Shown here one piece after another: positions 38,107 through 46,405 of a DNA stretch of 55,136 nt (within the stretch, counting starts at the first letter, position 1; every line of letters begins with the position of its first letter). This DNA comes from Candidatus Methylomirabilota bacterium (lineage in GTDB: Bacteria; Methylomirabilota; Methylomirabilia; Rokubacteriales; CSP1-6), in NCBI GenBank assembly GCA_036001065.1, contig DASYUQ010000100.1:1-55136 (forward strand). Direction: 5' to 3'. A model generated the notes under the pieces. The model was not told where the DNA came from. It did not search any database and worked only from the letters and a program-made list of their open reading frames with translations. A program made the translations under genes and the position numbers.

Positions 38107-38883
38107 TCACTGCGGCGGAGGGTAGAAAACCGCCTCCCGCTTCTCCCGCCACGCCCGGTTCGCTTCCTCGATCTCCCAGGAGGCCATGCACTCGTTCTGC
38201 GCCTTGATGAGCTCCTCGATCAGGGCGCGCGGGTCTCCGTGGAAGGAGGCGTGGAGGAGTCGCTTGGTGTGGCCGGCCGCGGTGGGCGACGCCCCCCGCG
38301 CCTTGTCGATGAGCCCTCGGATCGTCGGCTCGATCTCCGCCGCCGGGCACACCCAGTTCACCAGGCCGATGGCGCGCGCGTCGGCGGCGCTCACCTCGTC
38401 ATTCAGGAGCGCCAGCTCCTTGGCGCGCCCCAACCCGACCACGCGGGCGAGCCTGAGCACGGCGCCATCGGGAATGAGCCCGTGCCGGGTGGCGCCGAGC
38501 CCGATGACCGCGTCGGCGGCGGCGACGCGCAGGTCGCAGGCGAGCGCCAGCTGCAGGCCGCCGCCGATGGAATGGCCGTGCAGCACCGCCACCGTGATCT
38601 TCGGCATGTCCTCCAGGCCGTTCAGCGCCCGCATCCAGTGACGGTAGAAGGGCTCGCCGATCGTACCCTCGGCGAGCGCCGTCCGGTCCATCCCCGAGCA
38701 GAAGGCGCGCCCGCGGCCGCGCACGATGACGAGCGCGACGCCGCCGGCGGCCGCCGCCGCTTCGACGTGGTCGGCCAGCGCGGCGGCCAGCTCGGTGTCG
38801 AGGGCGTTGAGCACGGCCGGCCGGTTCAGCGTGATCCAGGCCACGCCATCGCGCGCTTCGTAGGAGACGGGCTCGTCGCTCAT
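38107..38883 (-). CDS. Enoyl-CoA hydratase/isomerase family protein
   Basis: A 258-residue crotonase-fold enzyme acting on acyl-CoA esters, as in beta-oxidation. VAWITLNRPAVLNALD opens the domain. RAFCSGMD and HGHSIGGGLQLALACDLRVAA form the oxyanion-hole loops, and GLIPDGAVLRLARVVG follows. At the usual second catalytic Glu (often EvG...) the sequence reads LIPDGA, so hydratase versus isomerase or other activity is open. It has its own promoter and is divergent from the NMT1-like gene. Confidence 0.9.
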   Translation of the reverse strand: MSDEPVSYEARDGVAWITLNRPAVLNALDTELAAALADHVEAAAAAGGVALVIVRGRGRAFCSGMDRTALAEGTIGEPFYRHWMRALNGLEDMPKITVAVLHGHSIGGGLQLALACDLRVAAADAVIGLGATRHGLIPDGAVLRLARVVGLGRAKELALLNDEVSAADARAIGLVNWVCPAAEIEPTIRGLIDKARGASPTAAGHTKRLLHASFHGDPRALIEELIKAQNECMASWEIEEANRAWREKREAVFYPPPQ

Positions 38884-38906
38884 GGACTCTCAGGCGTGGC
38901 AGCGGG

Positions 38907-38936
38907 TTGGCGGTGGAGCCGACGAGGTTGTACGAT
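38907..38936 (+). promoter_or_regulatory. Putative promoter of the NMT1/THI5-like gene
   Basis: TTGGCG (38907-38912), an 18-bp spacer and TACGAT (38931-38936) on the plus strand, about 85 bases upstream of the binding-protein start. Four of six bases match at each box, so the call is modest. Confidence 0.35.
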
Positions 38937-38968
38937 GCTGAGGACCTCGCTCATGGACGGTGCCGTTT

Positions 38969-38997
38969 AACCTAGGGGAAGCTCATCCCTCTGTCAA
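38969..38997 (-). promoter_or_regulatory. Putative sigma-70 promoter of the enoyl-CoA hydratase gene
   Basis: On the minus strand TTGACA (38992-38997), a 17-bp spacer and TAGGTT (38969-38974), about 85 bases upstream of the hydratase start. Confidence 0.6.
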
Positions 38998-39023
38998 GGG
39001 ACGCCACCTCAGGAGATCATCTG

Positions 39024-39998
39024 ATGACGCCATTTCCCCGCCGTCGGTTCCTCCGGTCGACCGCGGTTGCCGCGGCCGGCGCCCTCGCCCCGCACATCGT
39101 CCGCGCTCAGACAACGAGCGTGAAGGTCGGCACCGCGGTGCTGGGCGATTACGCGCTGGCCGGTCCGTTCGTCCTCGCGCTCGAGAAGGGCTTCTTCGCC
39201 CAGGAGGGGCTCGCCGCCGAGTTCGTCCCCTTCCGCGGAGGCCCCAATCTCGCGAAAGCCGTGATCGCGGGCGAGATCCTGGTCGGCGCCACCGGCAGCA
39301 CGGACATTCTGGTCTTCCGCGAGGCCGGCATGCCGATCAAGATGATCGCCACCCATACCGAGGGCAATCATTTCACCCTCAACGTCGCGCCCGAGATCCA
39401 GCGGGTGGCGGACCTCAAGGGCCAGGCCATCGGCGTCACCCTCATCGGCTCGACCACGTGGGTCTTCGCCCGGATCGTGGCCAAGCAGCAGGGCTGGGAT
39501 CCCGATCGCGACGTGAAGATCGTGGGCCTCGGCGGGCTCGACGCCCAGCTGGCGGCGCTGGCGCGCAAGGAGATCCACGCCTTCGTCTGGGGCGACGGCG
39601 GGGCGGTCACCCAGCAACAGGGCAAGTCGAAGGTGCTGACGCGCCTGGACTCGGTGACGCCCCGGTGGATCAGCCTGATCCAGTACGCCTCCGAAGACGC
39701 GATCAAGAAGAACGCCGGGACCATCCGCAAGGCGATGCGGGCGATCTTCCGCGCCCAACACTTCATGCGGGCCAGCCCCCAGGACGCCGCCGAGATCGCG
39801 GCCAAGAAGCTCGGGTGGAGCGTCGAGGCGACGCTGGGCGCCCACAAGATCTCCGGACCGCTGCTCTCCGCGGACGGGACGATCAGCGTCGAGGCGCTCA
39901 AGACCATGCAGGACACGCTGCTCGAGCACGGGGTCATCAAGAAGCGGCTGCCACTGGACGACCACTACACCAAGGAATTCATCCCGGTGCGCGTTTAG
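39024..39998 (+). CDS. ABC substrate-binding protein, NMT1/THI5/SsuA type
   Basis: A 324-residue exported binding protein with a Tat-like signal (RRRFLRSTAVAAAGALAPHI, cleavage near VRAQ) and the type II fold of nitrate/sulfonate/taurine and thiamine-precursor binding proteins. VKVGTAVLGDYALAGPFVLA, GFFAQEGLAAEFVPF and GATGSTDILVFREAG are typical. It has no transporter neighbours. The nitrate/sulfonate-type permeases and ATPase at 46.4-48.8 kb lack a binding protein, so they may be its partners. The ligand is unknown. Confidence 0.9.
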   Translation: MTPFPRRRFLRSTAVAAAGALAPHIVRAQTTSVKVGTAVLGDYALAGPFVLALEKGFFAQEGLAAEFVPFRGGPNLAKAVIAGEILVGATGSTDILVFREAGMPIKMIATHTEGNHFTLNVAPEIQRVADLKGQAIGVTLIGSTTWVFARIVAKQQGWDPDRDVKIVGLGGLDAQLAALARKEIHAFVWGDGGAVTQQQGKSKVLTRLDSVTPRWISLIQYASEDAIKKNAGTIRKAMRAIFRAQHFMRASPQDAAEIAAKKLGWSVEATLGAHKISGPLLSADGTISVEALKTMQDTLLEHGVIKKRLPLDDHYTKEFIPVRV

Positions 39999-40042
39999 AT
40001 GTTTCGCCGGCGGGGCGATTCTCTGCGGACGACGCGCCCTTG

Positions 40043-41389
40043 ATGCTTCGCGCGGCGCTGCTGGCCGGCCTGCTCCTGGCCAGCGCGCCGGCGCCGGCCC
40101 CTGCCCAGCTCTTCCTCGCTTCGCGCCCGCACCCGCAGTTCACGGTCGGGCCTCTCTTCATCCTGGCCAACGTCACGCCGGAGCTGGGCGACGTGCCGGT
40201 GGACGTGCTGTTCAGCCTGGCGGTGCCGCCGACGCTGAGCGCCGGCGACATCGAGCAGGACCTCTACCTCTTGTGGCCCGGCGCGGTGGCGCCCGACCCG
40301 ACCGCGGGCCCGCCCGATCCCGCGCTGGCGCGCGCGGTGGAGCAGCAGGGCTTCGCCGTCATCGAGGAGGGGCGCCTGTCGCTCTCCGCGCGAAACCTCT
40401 ATCAGCGCGGGCCGGACGGCCGCAGCCTCCGCGAACCCCTCGCCGGCGGCGCCCCCTTCGTCACCTTCGTCCGCGAAGGGGGTGGCCTCGGGATCAGCTC
40501 GCCGGCCACCTACGTCCGGATCCCCTGGAGCCCGAAGAGCGCGAACCGCGCCTATCTCACCGGGCTGCGCCTGACGACCAGAGGGCTCGTCAAGCCCAAG
40601 CCCGCCACCTGGGTCGAGCGGACGCTCTGGGGCCCGCGCCACCGCCTGACCTTGAGCTTCGGCGACGTCCGCCAGCGCGCGACCTTCCCGATGTACTTCT
40701 GGAACCGCGACCGCGTGATCAAGCTCTCGGAGGACCCCTCGCAGCTCCTCATCAATTTCGCCCACGCCGACCGCCTCAAGATCGAGGAGATGTTCCCGCC
40801 GTCGGCGCGGCGCCAGCTCAGTGAGACCCTGGAGAATACCGACGTCGTCTCGATCTTCCTCGACCGCGCCGAAGGTCTCCGCCCCCAGACGCTGAGCGTG
40901 CAGTTCGGCTACTTCTGGGGGCTCCAGTCCTGGGCGCCGGTGCTCATCCCCCTGCTGTTCTTCGTGCTGGGCAATGTCGCCGCCGTCCTCGTCCGCGGCC
41001 TGGCCGAGCGTCTCGCCAGGGGCGTGTCCGGCCGCTTTCACATCGGGCGCGGCGCGCCGGCCCCGGCCGGACGGGATACCGGCGTCGTCGTCGCCCGGGA
41101 GACGCTGGCCCGGATCGTGCCGGGCGAGACGCGCTACCAGGAGGTGCTCCGGCTCTGCGGTCCCAACCCCGAAGAGCAGGAGCGGCTCACCTCGCCCGGC
41201 CACAAGACGCTCGTCTACCGCGGACGGCGTGTGGTGCCGCACCGCCGGCGCGCGCTCGGCTGGCTGTCGACCGTCGACCACTGGGACGTCGAGCACCACG
41301 AGGTGGAGATCGAGCTGGAGGGCGACGTGGTCCGCGACGTCCAGGCCCGGGTCCGCCGCACGCGGCTGCCGCACCCGGAAACCGCGTGA
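40043..41389 (+). CDS. Exported membrane-anchored protein with a BamE-like C-terminal domain
   Basis: A 448-residue protein of unknown function. It has a signal peptide (LRAALLAGLLLASAPAPAPA), a large exported beta-rich region (about 20-285), one membrane helix near 290-315 (WAPVLIPLLFFVLGNVAAVL) and a C-terminal region of about 120 residues. That region, PGETRYQEVLRLCGPNPEEQ followed by VYRGRRVVP and VEIELEGDVVRDVQ, has the layout of BamE/SmpA domains. If the topology is right that domain is cytoplasmic, unlike BamE. It follows the NMT1-like gene by 44 bp and may be co-transcribed. Confidence 0.78.
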   Translation: MLRAALLAGLLLASAPAPAPAQLFLASRPHPQFTVGPLFILANVTPELGDVPVDVLFSLAVPPTLSAGDIEQDLYLLWPGAVAPDPTAGPPDPALARAVEQQGFAVIEEGRLSLSARNLYQRGPDGRSLREPLAGGAPFVTFVREGGGLGISSPATYVRIPWSPKSANRAYLTGLRLTTRGLVKPKPATWVERTLWGPRHRLTLSFGDVRQRATFPMYFWNRDRVIKLSEDPSQLLINFAHADRLKIEEMFPPSARRQLSETLENTDVVSIFLDRAEGLRPQTLSVQFGYFWGLQSWAPVLIPLLFFVLGNVAAVLVRGLAERLARGVSGRFHIGRGAPAPAGRDTGVVVARETLARIVPGETRYQEVLRLCGPNPEEQERLTSPGHKTLVYRGRRVVPHRRRALGWLSTVDHWDVEHHEVEIELEGDVVRDVQARVRRTRLPHPETA

Positions 41390-41399
41390 GCGGCGCCGG

Positions 41400-42581
41400 C
41401 TAGCGCGAGATCGTCAGCCGCGCCCGGCCGTAGTGGTGCTCATCCACCCAGAGGCGTCCTTCGGCGAAGCGCGTCGAGCGGAAGGGCGTGAGATCGGCGG
41501 TGCGGGGCTTGCCCTCGACGATCCACTCGGCCAGGCAGCGGCCGATGGCGGGCGACGTCTTGAACGAGGTGCCCGAGTCACCCAGCATGCCGTAGAGGCC
41601 GGCCACCGACGGGATCTGATCGATGATCGGCCGCCCGTCGGGGCTCATCATGATCATGCCGGCCCAGCCGCCGCGCATGGTGGCCTCCGCGAAGACCGGC
41701 AGCCGCGCGGCCAGCTTCTGCCGACAGCGCCCGACGTAGTCCGGATCCACGCCCTCGTCGAAGCGATCGGGGTCGGCGTGGCCCACGCCCAGCTCGACGC
41801 CGGCCAGTGTCGAGGCGCCCCCTTCCGGCCGGAACCACGACTGGTGGATGGCGTCGATGACAGCCGGGTGGCGGTGCGCGAATCCGGCCGGCCAGCGGAG
41901 GATCGAGATCTGCACGCGATGGGGCGTGAGGCCGTAGTCGAGCCCGAGCGGCGCCAGCAGCGCCGTCGCCCACGCGCCGGCGGCGACGAGGACCACCGGG
42001 GCGGCGATGCGGTCCTCGGCCGTCTCGACCCCGACGACGCGCCCGCGCTCCACCAGGATGCGGCGCGCCTCGCAGTGCGTGCGGATGGTGACGCCCCGGC
42101 CGCGCGCGGCCTCGGCGAACGCGAACGTGGTGGCGTTCGGATCGGCGAAGCCGGAGCCCGGCTCCCAGGCGGCCGCCCCGATATCGTCGAGGTGGCAACC
42201 GGGCAGGATGCGCTTCAGCTCCTCTCGCGCGATCACCCGGGTGTCGATGCCGATCCGGCGCTGGGTCTCGACGTTGTGGGCGAGCGCGCCCTCGTAGCCC
42301 GCCCCCACGATCTGGATGAAGCCCGCCGGCTCGAAGCCGCAGGCGCCGCCGACGATGGCCTCGAAGTCGCGAAAGATCTTGAGGCTCTCGAAGGCCAGCC
42401 GCGATTCCGCCTCATTGGTGTAGTGCATGCGCACGAGCGAGCCCGACTTGCCGGTGGCCCCGGCGCCCAGGTGGTGGCGCTCGAGCAGCACGACCCGCGT
42501 CACGCCGAGAGTAGCCAGATGGAAGGCGGTGCTGGCGCCGTTGGCGCCGCCGCCGATCACGATGACGTCGGCCGTGGCCAC
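41400..42581 (-). CDS. FAD-dependent oxidoreductase, sarcosine oxidase/DAO family
   Basis: A 393-residue flavoenzyme that would oxidise an amine or amino acid. The dinucleotide-binding motif GGGANGASTAFHLATLG begins near residue 10, followed by LLERHHLGAGATGKSGSLVR. GVTIRTHCEARRILVERGRVVGVE is the internal motif, AAGAWATALLAPLG follows, and GLYGMLGDSGTSFKTSPAIG is the C-terminal flavin contact. The GTG at 42581 was chosen because the protein then begins a few residues before the FAD motif; longer frames run into a repeat array. The substrate is not known. Confidence 0.9.
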   Translation of the reverse strand: MATADVIVIGGGANGASTAFHLATLGVTRVVLLERHHLGAGATGKSGSLVRMHYTNEAESRLAFESLKIFRDFEAIVGGACGFEPAGFIQIVGAGYEGALAHNVETQRRIGIDTRVIAREELKRILPGCHLDDIGAAAWEPGSGFADPNATTFAFAEAARGRGVTIRTHCEARRILVERGRVVGVETAEDRIAAPVVLVAAGAWATALLAPLGLDYGLTPHRVQISILRWPAGFAHRHPAVIDAIHQSWFRPEGGASTLAGVELGVGHADPDRFDEGVDPDYVGRCRQKLAARLPVFAEATMRGGWAGMIMMSPDGRPIIDQIPSVAGLYGMLGDSGTSFKTSPAIGRCLAEWIVEGKPRTADLTPFRSTRFAEGRLWVDEHHYGRARLTISR

Positions 42582-42611
42582 GCGTGGATTGTGACACGAT
42601 CGGCCCGCCCC

Positions 42612-42643
42612 TTGACAGGGGGCTCCGCCCGGCCTCATATAGT
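42612..42643 (+). promoter_or_regulatory. Putative promoter upstream of the family 2 repeat array
   Basis: TTGACA (42612-42617) with CATATA (18-bp spacer) or TATAGT (20-bp spacer) at 42636-42643 on the plus strand. If used, it would place the whole repeat array in a leader of about 340 bases of the binding-protein mRNA. Confidence 0.45.
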
Positions 42644-42659
42644 CCGCGCCAATCGGCCC

Positions 42660-42976
42660 CAGGCAGCCCGCAAGGCAGGGCGAGCCGCAGGACGCCGCTG
42701 GGCGAGCCGCAGGACGGCCAGGGGCCGGGCCCCTGCATCCGAGGCAAGCAGGTCCAGAGAATCCCGCCGTCCGAGGCGAGCGAATCCACGCAGGGAGAGC
42801 CGCAGGACGTCGCGGGGCCGCAGGGCGAGCCGCAGCACGGCCGGGGGCTGGGGCCCCCGCGTGCGAGGCGAGCAAGTGAAAGGATCCCCGCCGTCCGAGG
42901 CGAGCGAATCCACGCAGGGTGAGCCGCAGGACGTCGCGGGGCTGGGGCCCCGCCGTCCGAGGCGAGCGAATCCAGA
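42660..42976 (+). repeat. Family 2 GC-palindrome repeat array
   Basis: About four or five degenerate units containing GAGCCGCAGGACG, a palindrome such as GCGGGGCTGGGGCCCCGC, and GTCCGAGGCGAGCGAATCC. GAATCCACGCAGGG recurs at about 42783 and 42906. The array fills the 406-bp gap between the oxidoreductase and the binding-protein gene and ends just before the latter's Shine-Dalgarno. Related copies are at 47892-48021 and 54999-55136. Confidence 0.75.
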
Positions 42977-42987
42977 GGAGGCCCGTC

Positions 42988-44535
42988 ATGGTCCAGGTCA
43001 CCCGACGCCACCTGCTCAAGGGCGCGGCCGCCGCCGGCGCCGTCGCCGCGCTGCCGGGGCCGCTCGTCCGTGAGGCCCACGCGCAGACGACCCAGAAGCG
43101 CGAGCTGGTCGTCGCCCAGGGCGGCGACATCTCGAAGTTCGACCCGCACTTCAGCACCTCGTCCAACGACATCCGCGTGTCGTTCAACCTCTTCGACAAC
43201 CTCACCAGCCGCCGCCCCGACGGCAGGCTCTATCCGGGGCTGGCCACGGAGTGGAAGCGGGAGGGCCAGACGATCTGGACGTTCAAGCTGCGGCCGGGTG
43301 TCCGGTGGCACAGCGGTGACGCCTTCACCTCCGCCGACGTGAAGTTCAGCCTCGAGCGCACCTGGGACCCCGCGCAGAAGACGCGGGTGAACACCGTGTT
43401 CACGACCATCGATCGCATCGAGGCGCCCGACGCGACGAACGTGGTCATCCACAGCAAGAAGCCGGATCCGCTGCTCCCCGCCCGCCTGGCCTTCTACGGT
43501 GGCCAGATCGTCCCCAAGAAGTACCTGGAAGCGGTCGGCAACGATGCCTTCAACGCCAGGCCGGTGGGCACGGGCCCGGTGCGCTTCGTCTCGTGGAAGA
43601 AGGACGACAAGGTCGTCCTGGAGGCGAACCCGGATTACTGGGGCGGCCGGATCGACGCCGACCGCGTGATCTTCCGCTCGGTGCCGGAGACCGCACCCCG
43701 GATCGCCGCGCTCCTCAAGGGCGAGGTGGACGTCATCACCCAGCTCTCCCCCGATCACGGCGAGCGCGTGGCCGGCACGGGCTCCACCCAGGTCGTGGGC
43801 GCGCTCTACGCGGGGCTCTACGTCCTGGCCGTGAACAGCAAGCGCCCGCCCCTCGACAACCCGCTGGTGAAGCAGGCCCTCTCGCTGGCCGTGGACCGCG
43901 AGCTCATCGTCAAAGAGCTGTGGCGGGGACGCGGGATCGTGCCCAGCGGCCCCATCGCCAAGGGCGACAACCACTACGACCCGGCGCTGCCGCCGCTCGC
44001 CTACAACCCGCGCGAGGCGCGCGAGCGGCTCCGAAAGGCGGGCTACAAGAACGAAGAGATCGTGATCGAGACCACGGTCGGCTACACCGCCAACGACAAG
44101 CCCATGTCCGAGGCGATCCAGGGCATGTGGCGCGAGGCCGGCGTCAACGCCAAAGTGGAGGTGGTCGAGTACTCCGTCCGCGCGCAGAAGAACCGCGACC
44201 GGAGCTTCAAGGGACTCTGGTGGTCGGATCCGACCTCCACCCTCGGCGATCCCGACGGCATGATGTGGCGCCTCCTGGGCCCCGGCGGGCCTCAGGACTA
44301 CTGGCGCCACCCGCGCTTCGACGAGCTGGGGGAGGCGGCGCGCTTCTCGGTGGACGAGAAGTTCCGCGCGGAGGCGTACCGGGAGATGACGAAGGTCTTC
44401 CTCGAGCACTTCCCGTGGATCCCGGTGATCCAGCCCTACGAGGACTACGGCCTGCAGAAGTACGTGGAGTGGACGCCGAACCCCAACCAGCAGTTCGAGA
44501 TCCGCCGCTTCAACTTCAAGTTCCGCCGCGCCTGA
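42988..44535 (+). CDS. Peptide/opine-type ABC substrate-binding protein (family 5)
   Basis: A 515-residue exported binding protein of the DppA/OppA (SBP family 5) type. It has a Tat-like signal (TRRHLLKGAAAAGAVAALPG, cleavage near AHAQ), the family motif around WTFKLRPGVRWHSGDAFTSA with DVKFSLERT, then PVGTGPVRFVSWKKDD and LANPDYWGG-like EANPDYWGG. AGGAGG precedes the ATG at 42988. It forms an import system with the two permease genes that follow; the ATPases are absent. The ligand may be a peptide or another small molecule. Confidence 0.93.
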   Translation: MVQVTRRHLLKGAAAAGAVAALPGPLVREAHAQTTQKRELVVAQGGDISKFDPHFSTSSNDIRVSFNLFDNLTSRRPDGRLYPGLATEWKREGQTIWTFKLRPGVRWHSGDAFTSADVKFSLERTWDPAQKTRVNTVFTTIDRIEAPDATNVVIHSKKPDPLLPARLAFYGGQIVPKKYLEAVGNDAFNARPVGTGPVRFVSWKKDDKVVLEANPDYWGGRIDADRVIFRSVPETAPRIAALLKGEVDVITQLSPDHGERVAGTGSTQVVGALYAGLYVLAVNSKRPPLDNPLVKQALSLAVDRELIVKELWRGRGIVPSGPIAKGDNHYDPALPPLAYNPREARERLRKAGYKNEEIVIETTVGYTANDKPMSEAIQGMWREAGVNAKVEVVEYSVRAQKNRDRSFKGLWWSDPTSTLGDPDGMMWRLLGPGGPQDYWRHPRFDELGEAARFSVDEKFRAEAYREMTKVFLEHFPWIPVIQPYEDYGLQKYVEWTPNPNQQFEIRRFNFKFRRA

Positions 44536-44577
44536 GCGCACCGCGGCCGGGGCCGTCGGTGGCCCCGGCCGCTTGCC

Positions 44578-45504
44578 ATGCGTGGGACTCTCGGTTTTCT
44601 GGCCCACCGGCTGCTGCGCGCGCTGATCGCGCTGTGGCTCGTCTCCACGGTCGTCTTCGTGGTCATGCGGCTCAGCGGCGATCCGGTGCCGCTGCTCCTG
44701 CCGCCCGACGCGCCCCGGAGTGAGATCTTCCGCGTCCGCGCCGAGCTGGGGCTGGACCGTCCCCTGCCCGTCCAGTACGCGACGTTCCTGGCGAACGTGC
44801 TGCGCGGCGACTTCGGCCGCTCCATCCACTTCCGGGAGCCGGCCGCCCGCGTCGTCCTCGACTATCTGCCCGCCACCCTCGAGCTGGGACTGGCGGCCTT
44901 CGCCTTCGCCGTGGTGGTGGCGGTGCCGATCGGCGTGCTGTCGGCGGCGCGGCGCAACTCGCTCCTCGACCACGCGGCCATGGGCGTGGCGCTGGTCGGG
45001 CAGGCGGCGCCGACGTTCTTCCTCGGCATCCTCTTCATCCTGCTGCTGTCGCTGAAGGCCGGCCTGCTGCCTACCGGAGGGCGCGGTGACTGGCACCATC
45101 TCGTGCTGCCGGCGCTGACGCTGGGCATCTTCGCCATGGCCTCCATCGCGCGCCTCACCCGCTCGGCGGTGCTGGAGGTGCTGCGCGCCGACTTCATCCG
45201 CACGGCGCGCGCCAAGGGGTTGTCCGAGCGACTGGTGGTGGTCAAGCACACGCTGAAGAATGCGGCGATCCCGGTCCTCACGATCACGGGCCTGCAGTTC
45301 GGCACGCTGCTGGGCGGGGCCGTCGTCACCGAGACGGTCTTCGCCTGGCCGGGGATGGGACGGCTGGCGATCCAGTCGATCTACAACCGGGACTACCCGG
45401 TCGTGCAGTGCGCGGTCTTTCTCTCGGCCGTCGTCTTCATCGTCATCAACTTCGTCGTCGATCTCCTGTATGGCCTCCTCGATCCCCGCGTCCGCCGCGC
45501 CTGA
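44578..45504 (+). CDS. ABC permease, DppB/OppB type
   Basis: A 308-residue permease with six membrane helices. RLLRALIALWLVSTVVFVVM opens the protein, LGLDRPLPVQYATFLANVLRGDFGRSI is the periplasmic loop typical of DppB, and the coupling loop has DFIRTARAKGLSE. TETVFAWPGMGRLAIQSIYNRDYP is the C-terminal hallmark. It overlaps the start of the DppC-type gene by 35 bp. Confidence 0.95.
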   Translation: MRGTLGFLAHRLLRALIALWLVSTVVFVVMRLSGDPVPLLLPPDAPRSEIFRVRAELGLDRPLPVQYATFLANVLRGDFGRSIHFREPAARVVLDYLPATLELGLAAFAFAVVVAVPIGVLSAARRNSLLDHAAMGVALVGQAAPTFFLGILFILLLSLKAGLLPTGGRGDWHHLVLPALTLGIFAMASIARLTRSAVLEVLRADFIRTARAKGLSERLVVVKHTLKNAAIPVLTITGLQFGTLLGGAVVTETVFAWPGMGRLAIQSIYNRDYPVVQCAVFLSAVVFIVINFVVDLLYGLLDPRVRRA

Positions 45505-46384
45505 CGCCGTCGTCGACCTCCGCTCCGTCGCGGCCAGGTCCGGCGCGCGGCGGCGTCGAGGCCTGGCGCTGGTACTGGCGGGCGCGGCCTTCGTCCTGTT
45601 GCTGGGCGCCGTGGCCGCGGCGGCGCCGTGGCTGGCGCCGCACGACCCGACGCGCCAGTCGCTCCGCGCCCGGCTGACCGCGCCCACCCTGGCGGCGGCC
45701 GACGGCCAGGCGCACCTCCTCGGCACCGACCATCTCGGGCGCGACGTGCTTTCGCGGGTGATCTACGGCGCGCGCGTCTCGCTTGTCATCGGCTTCGCCG
45801 CCGTGACCGTCGGCGGGCTGATCGGCGCGGCGCTGGGCCTGCTGGCGGGGTTCCGCGGCGGCTGGCTGGACGGCGTCGTCATGACGCTGGCCGATGCCCA
45901 GCTCGCGTTCCCCTTCATCCTGCTGGCCATCGGCATCATCGCGGTCCTGGGCCCCAGCTTCCCCACGCTGATCGTCGTCGTCGGGCTCTCGGGCTGGGTC
46001 GCCTACGCGCGGATCCTCCGCTCCCAGGTCCTGGTGCTGCGCTCGCGCGAGTTCGTGGACGCCATCCACGCGCTGGGCGGCTCCACCCTGCGCATCGTGC
46101 TCGGCCACATCCTGCCCAACGTCGTCTCCTCGCTGGTCGTCATCGCCACCCTCGAGCTGGCGCGCGCCATCGTGCTGGAGGCGACGCTCTCCTTCCTGGG
46201 GCTCGGCATCCAGCCGCCCACACCGTCCTGGGGCGGCATGATCCACGAGGGGCGCGAGTACCTGGACTCGGCGTGGTGGATCTCCACCTGCCCCGGCACC
46301 GTGCTGATGCTGACGTCGCTCGTCGTCAGCCGCACCGGCGACTGGCTGCGCGATCTCCTGGACCCGACGCTGAGGGGGGAGTGA
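45470..46384 (+). CDS. ABC permease, DppC/OppC type
   Basis: A 304-residue permease: an N-terminal helix, then LLGTDHLGRDVLSRVIYGARVSL (the DppC hallmark), GWVAYARILRSQVLVLRSREFVDA with the coupling loop, and EATLSFLGLGIQPPTPSWGGMI. The ATG at 45470 lies inside the end of the DppB-type gene; longer frames start within that gene. It is the last gene of the plus-strand set; no ATPase follows before the strand changes. Confidence 0.93.
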   Translation: MASSIPASAAPDAVVDLRSVAARSGARRRRGLALVLAGAAFVLLLGAVAAAAPWLAPHDPTRQSLRARLTAPTLAAADGQAHLLGTDHLGRDVLSRVIYGARVSLVIGFAAVTVGGLIGAALGLLAGFRGGWLDGVVMTLADAQLAFPFILLAIGIIAVLGPSFPTLIVVVGLSGWVAYARILRSQVLVLRSREFVDAIHALGGSTLRIVLGHILPNVVSSLVVIATLELARAIVLEATLSFLGLGIQPPTPSWGGMIHEGREYLDSAWWISTCPGTVLMLTSLVVSRTGDWLRDLLDPTLRGE

Positions 46385-46405
46385 CCAGCGCCCGCCCCCT
46401 CCGGT

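Noticed and set aside
42660-42976. Possible CRISPR array
   Set aside because: Repeats are degenerate and palindromic, units vary in length, there are no unique spacers of constant size and no cas genes nearby.
42412-45726. An 1104-codon minus-strand frame opposite the peptide-type importer genes
   Set aside because: Antisense shadow of three well-supported plus-strand genes; low-complexity composition.
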